Origin: Nitrospirota bacterium
GTDB taxonomy: Bacteria; Nitrospirota; Thermodesulfovibrionia; Thermodesulfovibrionales; SM23-35
Length of the DNA stretch: 48,236 nt
Reading direction: 5' to 3'
Assembly (NCBI GenBank): GCA_013388435.1
Contig: JACAFE010000064.1
Location: forward strand, 1-48,236
The position numbers were made by a program, and so were the translations under genes. A model generated the notes under the pieces. The model made no database searches and had not been told where the DNA came from. It saw nothing but the letters and a program-made list of their open reading frames with translations. The first letter of the stretch is position 1; each line of letters begins with the position of its first letter. Below are positions 27,203 through 35,200 of the stretch, one piece after another.

Positions 27203-29326
27203 ATGCTGGTACGTATTTTCCCTTTTTTAGAATGGCTAAAAGATTACAACTTTGCCAAGCTAAAAGCCGATGCAATTGCCGGACTTACTGTTGCATTGGT
27301 ATTAATACCACAATCAATGGCTTATGCCCAGTTAGCAGGATTGCCGTCTTATTATGGTTTGTATGCATCTTTTTTACCTCCAATGCTTGCAGCATTGTTT
27401 GGTTCAAGCAGACAGCTTGCAACAGGACCTGTAGCCGTTGTTTCACTTATGACATCCGCATCTTTAAGTCCACTGGCTACAGCAGGAAGTGATAGTTTTA
27501 TAGCTTATGCAATATTACTTGCATTAATTGTAGGAGTTTTTCAATTTTTGCTCGGAGTTTTAAGACTCGGACTTGTCGTAAATTTTTTATCCCATCCTGT
27601 TGTCAATGGCTTTACAAATGGCGCAGCAATAATTATTGCCACTTCCCAGTTATCAAAAATGTTTGGTGTTTCAGTTGATGAAGCCCACCACCATTACGAA
27701 ACAGTCATTAGAGTTATAGAAGCTGCAATTCATTATACACACTGGCCTACCTTTATTATGGGCGTTGCTGCCTTTATTATTATGTTTGGATTAAAAAAGA
27801 TTAATCCAAGAATACCAAATGTTCTTGTAGCTGTTGCAATTACTACAGCTATTTCATGGGCAATAGGTTTTGAAAATGATATGAGGGTAGATATTTCCCG
27901 CATTCAGTCCCCAAAAGTTCATGAAATGATAGCAACCTTCAATAAGACACTAAATGATATTTCCGAACTCTCAAAACAACGCACCGAGAATACAAAACTT
28001 ATGGAAGAAGCAAAAAAGAATAATAATAAAATTGACATGCTGAATATTAAACGTAATGAAGAAGTTTTAAATGTCAATATGGAAGAACTTAAAATGAAAG
28101 AAGCATCTATAAGAAAAGAGCTTAGAGACATGTTTTTTACTGGGGTCAAGCAATCAGATGGTTCTATGTATTTTTACATTAAAGGAGAAACTCCACAGGG
28201 GATTGTATCAGATGGTAAAATATGGAGGCTTAAAGTAGGCAACAAACCAATAAAAGAGGATTCTATACGCTTTATTGGAGGCGGTGCTGTAGTGGGTGTT
28301 GTTCCAAAAGGACTACCTTCATTTACGGTACCACCAATAGATTTCAAGGTTATACTTCATCTTTTTCCATATGCTGTAATTATTTCTTTACTTGGTTTCA
28401 TGGAAGCAATATCCATAGCTAAAGCATTAGCGGGTAAAACAGGACAAAGGCTCGATCCAAATCAGGAACTTATAGGACAGGGCATAGCGAATATGGTTGG
28501 TGCTATAGGAAAAGGCTATCCTGTTTCAGGTTCTTTTTCCCGTTCAGCAGTTAATTTTCAGGCAGGAGCAATAACAGGGCTTTCAAGTGTTTTTACAAGT
28601 CTTGCTGTTCTGATAGTCCTTTTATTCTTTACTCCATTGCTCTATCATTTACCGCAATCGGTTCTTGCTGCTGTTATTATGATGGCTGTTATAGGTTTAA
28701 TAAATGTTTCAGGTTTTATACATGCATGGAAAGCCCAGAAATATGACGGGATTATTTCAGTACTTGCTTTTATTGCAACTTTAGCTTTTGCGCCTCATCT
28801 TGATAAGGGCATAATGATTGGCGTTGTTCTTTCAATTTCGGTATTCTTATATAAGAGCATGAAACCTAAGATTGCATTACTGGCGAGACATGAAGATAAA
28901 TCTCTTCGTTGCATCGAAACGCACGGACTCAAAGAATGCGAGCATATCGCAGTTGTTAGATTTGATGGTCCTTTGTTCTTTGCAAATTCAAGCTATCTTG
29001 AAGATAGTATAAGAGAACTCATCTCAAAGAAAAAGAATTTGAAGCATATTATTCTTGTTGCCAACGGTATAAATGAAATGGATGCTTCTGGCGAAGAAAC
29101 TCTGTCATTGCTTGTTGACAGGATAAGAAGTTCCGGAATGGATATATCTTTGAGCGGGGTTAATGAGTCGGTGATGGCAGTACTTAAACGTACACATCTT
29201 TTTGAAAAAATAGGCGCTGACCATATATATCCGACACAGGAACAGGCAATAAACAAGATTTATCCAACAACCCATAGGGACACATTAGAAAAAGAATGCC
29301 CCTTGCTTGCTGTTTGCAAGGTTTAG
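27203..29326 (+). CDS. SulP family anion transporter with coiled-coil insertion and STAS domain
   Basis: 707 residues from the ATG at 27203, which sits 8 nt after GGAG; the in-frame TTG at 27197 is only 2 nt after it and is unlikely. SulP hallmarks: ALVLIPQSMAYAQLAGLP, YYGLYASFLPP, SSRQLATGPVAVVS, LSHPVVNGFTNGAAI, GFMEAISIAKALA and GSFSRSAVN. The C-terminal STAS domain (about 565-690) has VRFDGPLFFANSSYLE and NEMDASGEETLSLL. Members carry sulfate, bicarbonate, molybdate or dicarboxylates. About 130 residues (roughly 225-355) form a charged, heptad-like insertion (SELSKQRTENTKLMEEAKKN) where the usual permease has a short loop. The gene is followed 19 bases later by the kinase-like/BON/receiver gene, suggesting joint regulation. 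Confidence 0.92.
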   Translation: MLVRIFPFLEWLKDYNFAKLKADAIAGLTVALVLIPQSMAYAQLAGLPSYYGLYASFLPPMLAALFGSSRQLATGPVAVVSLMTSASLSPLATAGSDSFIAYAILLALIVGVFQFLLGVLRLGLVVNFLSHPVVNGFTNGAAIIIATSQLSKMFGVSVDEAHHHYETVIRVIEAAIHYTHWPTFIMGVAAFIIMFGLKKINPRIPNVLVAVAITTAISWAIGFENDMRVDISRIQSPKVHEMIATFNKTLNDISELSKQRTENTKLMEEAKKNNNKIDMLNIKRNEEVLNVNMEELKMKEASIRKELRDMFFTGVKQSDGSMYFYIKGETPQGIVSDGKIWRLKVGNKPIKEDSIRFIGGGAVVGVVPKGLPSFTVPPIDFKVILHLFPYAVIISLLGFMEAISIAKALAGKTGQRLDPNQELIGQGIANMVGAIGKGYPVSGSFSRSAVNFQAGAITGLSSVFTSLAVLIVLLFFTPLLYHLPQSVLAAVIMMAVIGLINVSGFIHAWKAQKYDGIISVLAFIATLAFAPHLDKGIMIGVVLSISVFLYKSMKPKIALLARHEDKSLRCIETHGLKECEHIAVVRFDGPLFFANSSYLEDSIRELISKKKNLKHIILVANGINEMDASGEETLSLLVDRIRSSGMDISLSGVNESVMAVLKRTHLFEKIGADHIYPTQEQAINKIYPTTHRDTLEKECPLLAVCKV

Positions 29327-29345
29327 ATAGCATACGGAGGGAAAT

Positions 29346-30560
29346 ATGTCAATAATAAGTATCTTTTCAGGTAAGTATTGCAATGAAGAAATAGCTATAA
29401 AAGAAATTATAGCAATTTCCGGTTATAAATATCTCACCGACTCTGACTTCGTTTCAAAAGCCGCCAAACTATCCGGAATGTCTGAAGATAAAATATCAAA
29501 AGCTTTTTCTTCAAAAACATCTGTTTTTAATCAATTTACAAGAGAAAAGGAAAAATCAATTGCTTATCTTAAACTGGCAGTTGCAGAAACTTTAACTGAA
29601 GATAATCTAATTATTAATGGTTTTACAGCACATCTGATACCATCAAAAATTTCACATGTTCTTAAAATATGCCTCATAGCTGACATGAAATACAGGATTT
29701 CAGTTGCTGTTTCATCAGGTGTACAAGAAGGGGATGCATCAAAAGTAATTCATAAAAGTGACGAAGAAAAAATTGCATGGACAAGAACTATTCTTGAGAA
29801 AGATGACCCATGGAATATCTCGCTTTATGATATGGTTTTACCTACTGACAAGATGAACTCAAAAGAAATCGCAGATATGGTAAGAAAAAGTCTTGAAAAA
29901 GATGTTCTGAAAACAACCGAACAGAGCAAAAAAGCGGTTCAGGATTTCATTCTCGCAGCACATTTTGAAACAATTCTTGTAAATGAAGGATATTATTTTG
30001 TAAATGCAGAAGCAGAAAATGGCGAAGTTACATTAATAATAAATAAAAACGTTCTAATGCTTGAGAAACTTGAAAAAGAATTGCAGGCAATAGCAACTAA
30101 AGTTTCGGGGGTTAAATCCGTTTCAACAAAAGTTGGCAAAAAATTTTACCAAACTGATATTGTCAGAAAATATGATCTTGAGATGCCGACAAAATTATTG
30201 CTTGTTGATGACGAACGCCAGTTTGTTCAGACACTTTCTGAAAGACTTTTTATGAGAGAAATAGGTTCTGTTGTAGCTTATGATGGTGAAAGCGCTTTGA
30301 ATATAATCAAAGAAGAAGAACCTGAAGTTATGATACTTGACCTGAAAATGCCAGGAATTGATGGCATTGAAGTTCTTAAACGTGTTAAACAGACAAACCC
30401 GAAAATTGAAGTTATTATTCTTACAGGACACGGCTCTGAAGAAGACAGGAAAAAATGCATGGAACTTGGCGCTTTTGCATATCTTGAAAAACCTGTAGAT
30501 GTAAATCTTTTAAGCGAAACAATTAAAAAAGCAAACGAGAAGATAAAGCAAAGCAAATAG
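29346..30560 (+). CDS. Cytidylate-kinase-like / BON / response-regulator receiver fusion protein
   Basis: 404 residues in three parts. Residues 1 to about 195 resemble the cytidylate-kinase-like family (Cytidylate_kin_2): ISIFSG at the start, NLIINGFTAHLI, KICLIADMKYRISVA and NISLYDMVLPTDKMNSKEIA. The expected glycine-rich P-loop is replaced by SGKYCNEE, so catalysis is doubtful. Residues about 200-268 look like a BON domain (AHFETILVNEGYYFVN to VSGVKSVSTKVG). Residues 281-404 are a receiver with D288-D289, phospho-acceptor D332 (MILDLKMPG) and K382 (LEKPVD). It has no DNA-binding output. GGAGG precedes the ATG. It follows the SulP gene in one unit and its receiver is very similar to those encoded convergently. 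Confidence 0.78.
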   Translation: MSIISIFSGKYCNEEIAIKEIIAISGYKYLTDSDFVSKAAKLSGMSEDKISKAFSSKTSVFNQFTREKEKSIAYLKLAVAETLTEDNLIINGFTAHLIPSKISHVLKICLIADMKYRISVAVSSGVQEGDASKVIHKSDEEKIAWTRTILEKDDPWNISLYDMVLPTDKMNSKEIADMVRKSLEKDVLKTTEQSKKAVQDFILAAHFETILVNEGYYFVNAEAENGEVTLIINKNVLMLEKLEKELQAIATKVSGVKSVSTKVGKKFYQTDIVRKYDLEMPTKLLLVDDERQFVQTLSERLFMREIGSVVAYDGESALNIIKEEEPEVMILDLKMPGIDGIEVLKRVKQTNPKIEVIILTGHGSEEDRKKCMELGAFAYLEKPVDVNLLSETIKKANEKIKQSK

Positions 30561-30573
30561 GAATTTAAAGAGA

Positions 30574-30600
30574 AGGAGGGGTTTTGCCTAAACCCCTCCT
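30574..30600. terminator. Shared hairpin between convergent SulP and signalling operons
   Basis: A perfect 11-bp stem AGGAGGGGTTT (30574-30584) / AAACCCCTCCT (30590-30600) with the 5-nt loop TGCCT. It lies 14 bases after the plus-strand stop and 19 bases after the minus-strand stop. The flanking T-tracts are weak on both sides, so it may be a bidirectional terminator of moderate strength or a 3'-end stabiliser. Confidence 0.7.
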
Positions 30601-30619
30601 GTAACCTTAAAAAGCATAA

Positions 30620-31060
30620 CTACCAGGCTTTACTCTGGATAATTTCCTTAATATGTTCTTCGTGCTTCTTTTCAACAAGAACAAATCTCTTATGTTTTGC
30701 CTCTGCAATTTTTTCCATAATCTTATTGAGGTCAGCAGGTTTCTCCATGAAATCGATAGCTCCGGCTTTAATAGCTTCAACTCCTTTGTCAATTGAACCA
30801 TGTCCTGTTAGCATTATAATCTGCAAGTCAGGATTTTCGGCTTTAATTTTCTTGAGAGTTTCTATACCGCTCATGCCGGGCATGGCGAGGTCGAGAACTA
30901 TAGCATCAAATTCCTTGCCTTTAACTTTGTTGAGAGCTTCCTCACCACTTGTTGAGGTATCAACCTTTAACCCTCTTCCTTCAAGCCTCTGAGAAAAGAC
31001 TTTCAAAAATTGTTCCTCATCATCAACCAGTAAAACATTAGCATTAAGATCTTCTGCCAT
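30620..31060 (-). CDS. Stand-alone receiver (CheY-like) protein
   Basis: 146 residues, a single receiver: VLLVDDEEQF with the acidic pair at 13-14, phospho-acceptor D57 in AIVLDLAMPGMSG, the switch region MLTGHGSIDKG, and the Lys of FMEKPADL. A short charged tail (about 120-146) has no known domain. It has no output domain, so it must act by contact with other proteins or as a phosphate sink in a relay. An excellent AAAGGAGGATATT precedes the ATG. It is last in the five-gene minus-strand operon. It is one of four similar receivers in this block. Confidence 0.85.
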   Translation of the reverse strand: MAEDLNANVLLVDDEEQFLKVFSQRLEGRGLKVDTSTSGEEALNKVKGKEFDAIVLDLAMPGMSGIETLKKIKAENPDLQIIMLTGHGSIDKGVEAIKAGAIDFMEKPADLNKIMEKIAEAKHKRFVLVEKKHEEHIKEIIQSKAW

Positions 31061-31083
31061 TTAATATCCTCCTTTTTGATTAA

Positions 31084-31503
31084 TTATTTGTTATTATCTT
31101 CTGCTTCAGTTTTAATTCTTTCAATATTACTTTTTTCTTTATAGGCCTTTCTTATCTTCTGCTCAAGATTATCAATGTCAGCTGGTTTTTTTAAAAAATC
31201 AAAACCTCCAAGCAGTCTTGCTTCCTCTTCATCTTTATCAGTACCATGAGCTGTAAGTATAATTACCTGAACATCAGGATACATACTTTTAATTTTTTTA
31301 AGCACATCAAGTCCGTGCATGCCGGGCATTTTTAAGTCAAGTAACACTACATCAATAATTGATTCCTTTAGCTTTGAAAGAGCCTGTTCTCCATCATACA
31401 CAGGAACAGCTTTAATATTCCTCATGTTAAGCCGCTGTGACAGAGTATTAGCAAATGCAACTTCGTCATCTACAACAAGTAATTTTATTTCATTAGTATT
31501 CAT
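31084..31503 (-). CDS. Stand-alone receiver (CheY-like) protein
   Basis: 139 residues. LLVVDDEVAFANTLSQRL carries the acidic pair at 11-13, D56 in VVLLDLKMPGMHG is the phospho-acceptor, IILTAHGTDKDEEEARLLGG is the switch region, and FLKKPAD holds the conserved Lys. The tail after 120 is charged and helical. The RLNMRNIKAVPVYDGEQAL stretch is nearly shared with the receiver of the kinase-like fusion encoded opposite, pointing to local duplication. It follows the degenerate histidine kinase gene by 3 bases and precedes the next receiver by 23. Confidence 0.85.
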   Translation of the reverse strand: MNTNEIKLLVVDDEVAFANTLSQRLNMRNIKAVPVYDGEQALSKLKESIIDVVLLDLKMPGMHGLDVLKKIKSMYPDVQVIILTAHGTDKDEEEARLLGGFDFLKKPADIDNLEQKIRKAYKEKSNIERIKTEAEDNNK

Positions 31504-31506
31504 ATA

Positions 31507-32181
31507 CTAACTTTCATTAGATTTTTTTGAAATACTGGAAATTTTCATTACTACAACATTACCTTTATCTTCAATTTCTCCTTTCATTTTTTCTTTGACA
31601 ATGGTGTATATAATTTCTGATGAATCATTTAAAGGTTCATAATTTATAATGTCTCCCTTAAATGAAAGGCTTATTCTAACAGAATCATCCATTTTTTCGG
31701 TTGTAACAATGATACTGTTTCCATTTCCGGATTGCTGAATATATCTTTCAAAATAGCAGAAAATTACGAACTGAAACAAAGAAGGATTATTATAAAGTTC
31801 AGGGAGTTCGGGATCAAAAGATTTTTCGAAGCTGATTCTTTTCTGATTTGCGAGCCGCGTCATTAAGGCAATTAATTCTTCAAGGCTTTCATTAATATGA
31901 AAATTGCAAAATTGATTATCCATTCTATGGGCAAAGCTGTTTAAGAACCTGAATAAACCAATGCTTTTGTCAACCTGTTCAACTATTGAATTTATAATAT
32001 CAAGGTACTGGCTGCTACTATTTTCAGAAGATTTACCAATTCTTAACATATCATCCATAAGACCCGCAGATTCTTTTATTATTGCAAGATGATTCTTAAT
32101 TTCATGAGTAAAACTTGCAATAATTTTGCCGATGAATCTCAAATGAAGCTGGCGCAGTAATTGATCAAATTTCTCTTCCAT
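31507..32181 (-). CDS. Histidine-kinase-like protein lacking ATP-binding motifs
   Basis: 224 residues without membrane segments. A dimerisation/phospho-acceptor helix is clear: GKIIASFTHEIKNHLAIIKE with H26, matching the H-box of HisKA proteins and similar to AHEINNPLAIINEKAG of the full kinase encoded upstream. The region that should be HATPase_c has no N-box (FQFVIFCYFERYIQQ stands there), no DxGxG and no GTGLGL. The fold may persist, but ATP binding is not expected. It may serve as a phosphotransfer intermediate like Spo0B, as a phosphatase, or as a partner of the full kinase. AAAGGAAA precedes the ATG. Confidence 0.75.
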   Translation of the reverse strand: MEEKFDQLLRQLHLRFIGKIIASFTHEIKNHLAIIKESAGLMDDMLRIGKSSENSSSQYLDIINSIVEQVDKSIGLFRFLNSFAHRMDNQFCNFHINESLEELIALMTRLANQKRISFEKSFDPELPELYNNPSLFQFVIFCYFERYIQQSGNGNSIIVTTEKMDDSVRISLSFKGDIINYEPLNDSSEIIYTIVKEKMKGEIEDKGNVVVMKISSISKKSNES

Positions 32182-32191
32182 TATTTTTCCT

Positions 32192-32575
32192 TTAAGTTAA
32201 ACTTTTTCTCCTTTTCTCCATAGCACCATCAATCTTTGTGGTTAATTCACCTATATCAATTGGTTTCATTATATATTCAAATGCTCCACTCTTCATTCCT
32301 TCTTCGACACTTTTTATATCACCATGTCCTGTCAGTATAATAACCTCAATAGACGGATCAAACTTTTTTATGCTTTTAAGTATTTCTATACCGTTCATGC
32401 CCGGTATCTTAAGGTCGAGTATTACAACATCTGGAGGGCTTTTATGAAACAATGCCATTGCTTCAAGTCCGTTTGAAGCTGTGTCAACTATATAATTACG
32501 CATTTGTAATCGCTCCGCAAGAGCTGATGCAAATTCAAATTCGTCATCCACCAGAAGAACCTTTGTTTGTGACAT
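32192..32575 (-). CDS. Stand-alone receiver (CheY-like) protein
   Basis: 127 residues, essentially only a receiver: KVLLVDDEFEFASALAERL (acidic pair at 10-11), D54 in VVILDLKIPGMNG as phospho-acceptor, IILTGHGDIKSVEEGMKSGA, and MKPIDIGE with the Lys. There is no output domain. A strong AAGGAGG lies 9 nt before the ATG. It sits 14 bases behind the full kinase gene, so it is the most likely direct partner of that kinase, and it is 10 bases ahead of the degenerate kinase gene. Confidence 0.87.
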   Translation of the reverse strand: MSQTKVLLVDDEFEFASALAERLQMRNYIVDTASNGLEAMALFHKSPPDVVILDLKIPGMNGIEILKSIKKFDPSIEVIILTGHGDIKSVEEGMKSGAFEYIMKPIDIGELTTKIDGAMEKRRKSLT

Positions 32576-32589
32576 TATTAATACCCTCC

Positions 32590-34317
32590 TTACACAGCCT
32601 CGTATTTTACTGGGATATCAATCATAAAAGTAGTTCCCTTTCCAACTTCACTTTCTACAGCTATATTCCCGCCGAGTTTCTGAATAATTCCATAGGATAT
32701 AGAAAGTCCGAGGCCTGTTCCTTTCCCTTTCTCTTTTGTAGTATAAAATGGTTCAAATATATGTTTTATTTTATCCTTTGGAATACCTATTCCGTTATCG
32801 GATATTAAAATTCTTATTCTATTATTATCAACTATTTTTGTAATTACTTCAATACGTCCGTCTTCCTCCACTGCATCTATGGCATTGTTTATTATATTTA
32901 AAATTACCTGTTGTAATTGTCCTTTGTCAGTTTCAATTCTTGGCAATTCAGGAGTTAAGTCTAAAATAAGATTAATATTTCTGAACTGAATCTCTTTCTC
33001 AATAAAGCTTACTACTTCTTTAATTGCTTCGTTTAGATCAAAAAGATCATGAGATAAATCCATTCTTCTTGAAAATCCGAGAAGACGGTGTGTTATAGTA
33101 CGTGCTCGCGTAATACTATCAAATATTCCATTCAGTAAAGAAAGAAATTTATACTTATTCTTTTGAAGGTCGTCAGAGGATTCAAGAATGTCTTTCATCA
33201 ATCCTGCTTTTTCATTAATAATTGCAAGTGGGTTGTTTATTTCATGAGCAACCCCTGATGCGAGCCTGCCAATAGAAGCCATTTTCCCTGCATGTTCACA
33301 GGAAGCAATTGCTTCCTCACGTTCCATATCAGTCTGTTTAATTTTATTAACAATTGCCTGCGCTATTAGTGTAGTAATAAAAGTATTAAGTATTATACTC
33401 AAAATTATGATAAAAAATAATTCATTCCTGAAAATGCCAGGGATCCTGGCATATGGAGTTGACCGTATTACAGCAATGAGAAACCAGTTAGTATTTTTTA
33501 TTAAAGAATAGCCGCATATTTCATGCCCATGAGTTTTAATACTTGATTCTTTTACTACTGTTTGTTCATTTGAAGGCACAGGCGTTTCTATATATTTATC
33601 AAGAGCTTTGCCATGAAAACGTGTATCAGTTTGTAAAACTCCATCCTTATTAATTATAAAATTATCATCTTTTTCCCCAATGTTTAGATTATAAACATAT
33701 TTTTTTAAAGTTTCCATGTCAATTGTAGCTCTTATAATCCAGAAACCTTCTTTTTCAGGCAATTCTTTTTTAACTGCTATTGAAAAGTGAGGTATTTTCC
33801 TATATCCCATATAAACATCGCTTATATTTGAAGAACGAATAGCTACTTCATTAAACCAGTTCTGATTGGAATAATCTACACCTGTTAATTTATATGGACC
33901 TGCATATGCTATCTGAATACCATTATCATCAATTATACCTATATCTACAATACCAGGGAATTCTCTTTTAAATGCATAAAATACTTTTGAAAGTTTTTTA
34001 TAATCAGAAAGTTCTTCATATGTATATGATAGTGTAAGGAATCTTAAAAATGAGAGTCTCTCATCAAGAAATGCTTCAATAGATTGTTTCGTACTCTCAA
34101 TATCCCATTTTAATTGATTCCTGTAATCATCTTTAAGAATCTGCTGAAACCAGAAATAGCTGATTGTTACAACTATTAAAAGCGGAAGTATAGATAAAGC
34201 AACTTCGAGAATAACTATTCTTCTTTTAAGACTCTTATACTTATCCGAACCTAAAAGACCAAATAGATCATGAGATATAAACCATTCTTTGAAATTTGAA
34301 ATAGTAATATTTTTCAT
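32590..34317 (-). CDS. Membrane sensor histidine kinase with Cache-like periplasmic domain
   Basis: 575 residues. Membrane segments at about 32-56 and 300-326 frame a large extracytoplasmic region with double-Cache features (VDIGIIDDNGIQIAYAGPYK, then DVYMGYRKIPHFSIAVKK). HisKA follows with H-box ASGVAHEINNPLAIINEKAG at about 355-375, then HATPase_c with N-box QVILNIINNAIDAVEEDG, DNGIGIP, PFYTTKEKGKGTGLGLSIS. No HAMP is obvious. This is the only complete ATP-dependent kinase in the block and so the likely phosphate source for the four receivers. It is first in the operon. Its ligand is unknown; Cache domains often bind small organic molecules. Confidence 0.88.
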   Translation of the reverse strand: MKNITISNFKEWFISHDLFGLLGSDKYKSLKRRIVILEVALSILPLLIVVTISYFWFQQILKDDYRNQLKWDIESTKQSIEAFLDERLSFLRFLTLSYTYEELSDYKKLSKVFYAFKREFPGIVDIGIIDDNGIQIAYAGPYKLTGVDYSNQNWFNEVAIRSSNISDVYMGYRKIPHFSIAVKKELPEKEGFWIIRATIDMETLKKYVYNLNIGEKDDNFIINKDGVLQTDTRFHGKALDKYIETPVPSNEQTVVKESSIKTHGHEICGYSLIKNTNWFLIAVIRSTPYARIPGIFRNELFFIIILSIILNTFITTLIAQAIVNKIKQTDMEREEAIASCEHAGKMASIGRLASGVAHEINNPLAIINEKAGLMKDILESSDDLQKNKYKFLSLLNGIFDSITRARTITHRLLGFSRRMDLSHDLFDLNEAIKEVVSFIEKEIQFRNINLILDLTPELPRIETDKGQLQQVILNIINNAIDAVEEDGRIEVITKIVDNNRIRILISDNGIGIPKDKIKHIFEPFYTTKEKGKGTGLGLSISYGIIQKLGGNIAVESEVGKGTTFMIDIPVKYEAV

Positions 34318-34427
34318 TTTATTAAAATAATTATGCTCAATATCCTTTTAACCAAATTCATTATTTAAATATATCATTTGATAGTTTATTTATACAATGA
34401 AATAATATTTTGGAGTTTCCTGAGTTT

Positions 34428-34640
34428 TTAGTCAAACTTAGAACATAACTGGAAACGGTCGATAGTATTTGGTTTTATTCCCTGTAAAGCAATTTTATCA
34501 GGAAAGAGCAGGTTATAGATACCATCTGCAATGGCATAGTTTAAAAAGCTCGGCACACCGAAAAATCTTTTTGACACCAAGAATATCCTCTCTACCAACA
34601 TCTTCAGTTTAATGCTCTGCCCAGAGTTGTTATTTTTCAC
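34428..34640 (-). CDS. Hypothetical small protein (doubtful)
   Basis: 70 codons starting at GTG, with AGG about 9 nt upstream. The protein starts KNNNSGQSIKLKML and contains VSKRFFGVPSFLNYAIADG; no domain is recognised. Composition is not obviously artefactual. Parts of its DNA (CATTAAACTGA and TTTAAACTATGC, in this order) recur in non-coding DNA near 36593-36635, where the frame is broken. It could be a small gene, the leftover of a larger one, or a non-coding repeat that happens to be open. Confidence 0.3.
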   Translation of the reverse strand: MKNNNSGQSIKLKMLVERIFLVSKRFFGVPSFLNYAIADGIYNLLFPDKIALQGIKPNTIDRFQLCSKFD

Positions 34641-34876
34641 ATAAAAATACCTAAAACATGTTTTAATTTCTCATAATATTTTGTATAAAAGGGAATAATT
34701 ATCAAAATAAATTAACCAGAAATAGAAAGGGCAATTATTAACCTGACGTTATGAATTTCAGATAAAAAATACATAAGAAAGCATAATTGAATATGCAGTG
34801 CTCTTTTGCTTATGGAATTTTCAGGGCCCTATGCTATGGAATTTATTGTACCTTTGAGGCATGGCTTTTAAAGTTA

Positions 34877-34923
34877 TTGACATATCTCTCTATAAGTATT
34901 ACTATCTTATTAAGTAATACTTA
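34877..34923 (+). promoter_or_regulatory. Promoter and operator of the AbrB/PIN module
   Basis: TTGACA (34877-34882), a 17-bp spacer and TACTAT (34900-34905) form a near-consensus promoter. A perfect 11-bp inverted repeat TAAGTATTACT (34893-34903) / AGTAATACTTA (34913-34923) overlaps the -10 and start point, with a smaller palindrome CTTATTAAG in its centre. This is where an autorepressing antitoxin would bind. Confidence 0.7.
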
Positions 34924-34945
34924 ATAGAAAGGTAAGGTAATTTAC

Positions 34946-35200
34946 ATGACATCCGCAGCAGTAAAGATTACAAGAAAGGGGCAAGTTACTATCCCAAAGG
35001 AAATCAGGGAGAGGCTTAAAACGAATACAGTTTATTTTGAAATAGAAGGTGATACTGTTATCGTAAAGCCGGTTAGGGATGCAGCTGGTTCATTAAGTGA
35101 ATACGCTAAAAATGTTAAGCCCGGCACCCCAATGAAGAAAATAAAAGAAATGGCATGGGAGGAGGCTGTTCGTGAGAAAACCCGCAAGAAGTCTTCCTGA
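34946..35200 (+). CDS. AbrB/MazE-type antitoxin
   Basis: 84 residues. The N-terminal swapped-hairpin AbrB fold is clear: AAVKITRKGQVTIPKEIRER, then TVYFEIEGDTVIVKPV. This part binds DNA, normally the module's own promoter. The C-terminal half (PGTPMKKIKEMAWEEAVREK) is the toxin-contact segment of VapB-like antitoxins. The stop lies 29 bases inside the following PIN toxin gene, so the pair is translationally coupled. AAGGTAAGG precedes the ATG. Confidence 0.88.
   Translation: MTSAAVKITRKGQVTIPKEIRERLKTNTVYFEIEGDTVIVKPVRDAAGSLSEYAKNVKPGTPMKKIKEMAWEEAVREKTRKKSS

Larger units (their letters stand above)
34318..34945. other. Intergenic region before the toxin-antitoxin block
   Basis: 628 bases between the divergent histidine kinase and AbrB/PIN module. 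It contains one doubtful 70-codon minus-strand frame (34428-34640). A short direct repeat TATGGAATTT is seen at 34811-34820 and 34835-34844, and the antitoxin promoter is at 34877-34923. The sequence 34534-34614 shares two words with 36593-36635 on the far side of the block. Otherwise nothing is recognised. Confidence 0.5.
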
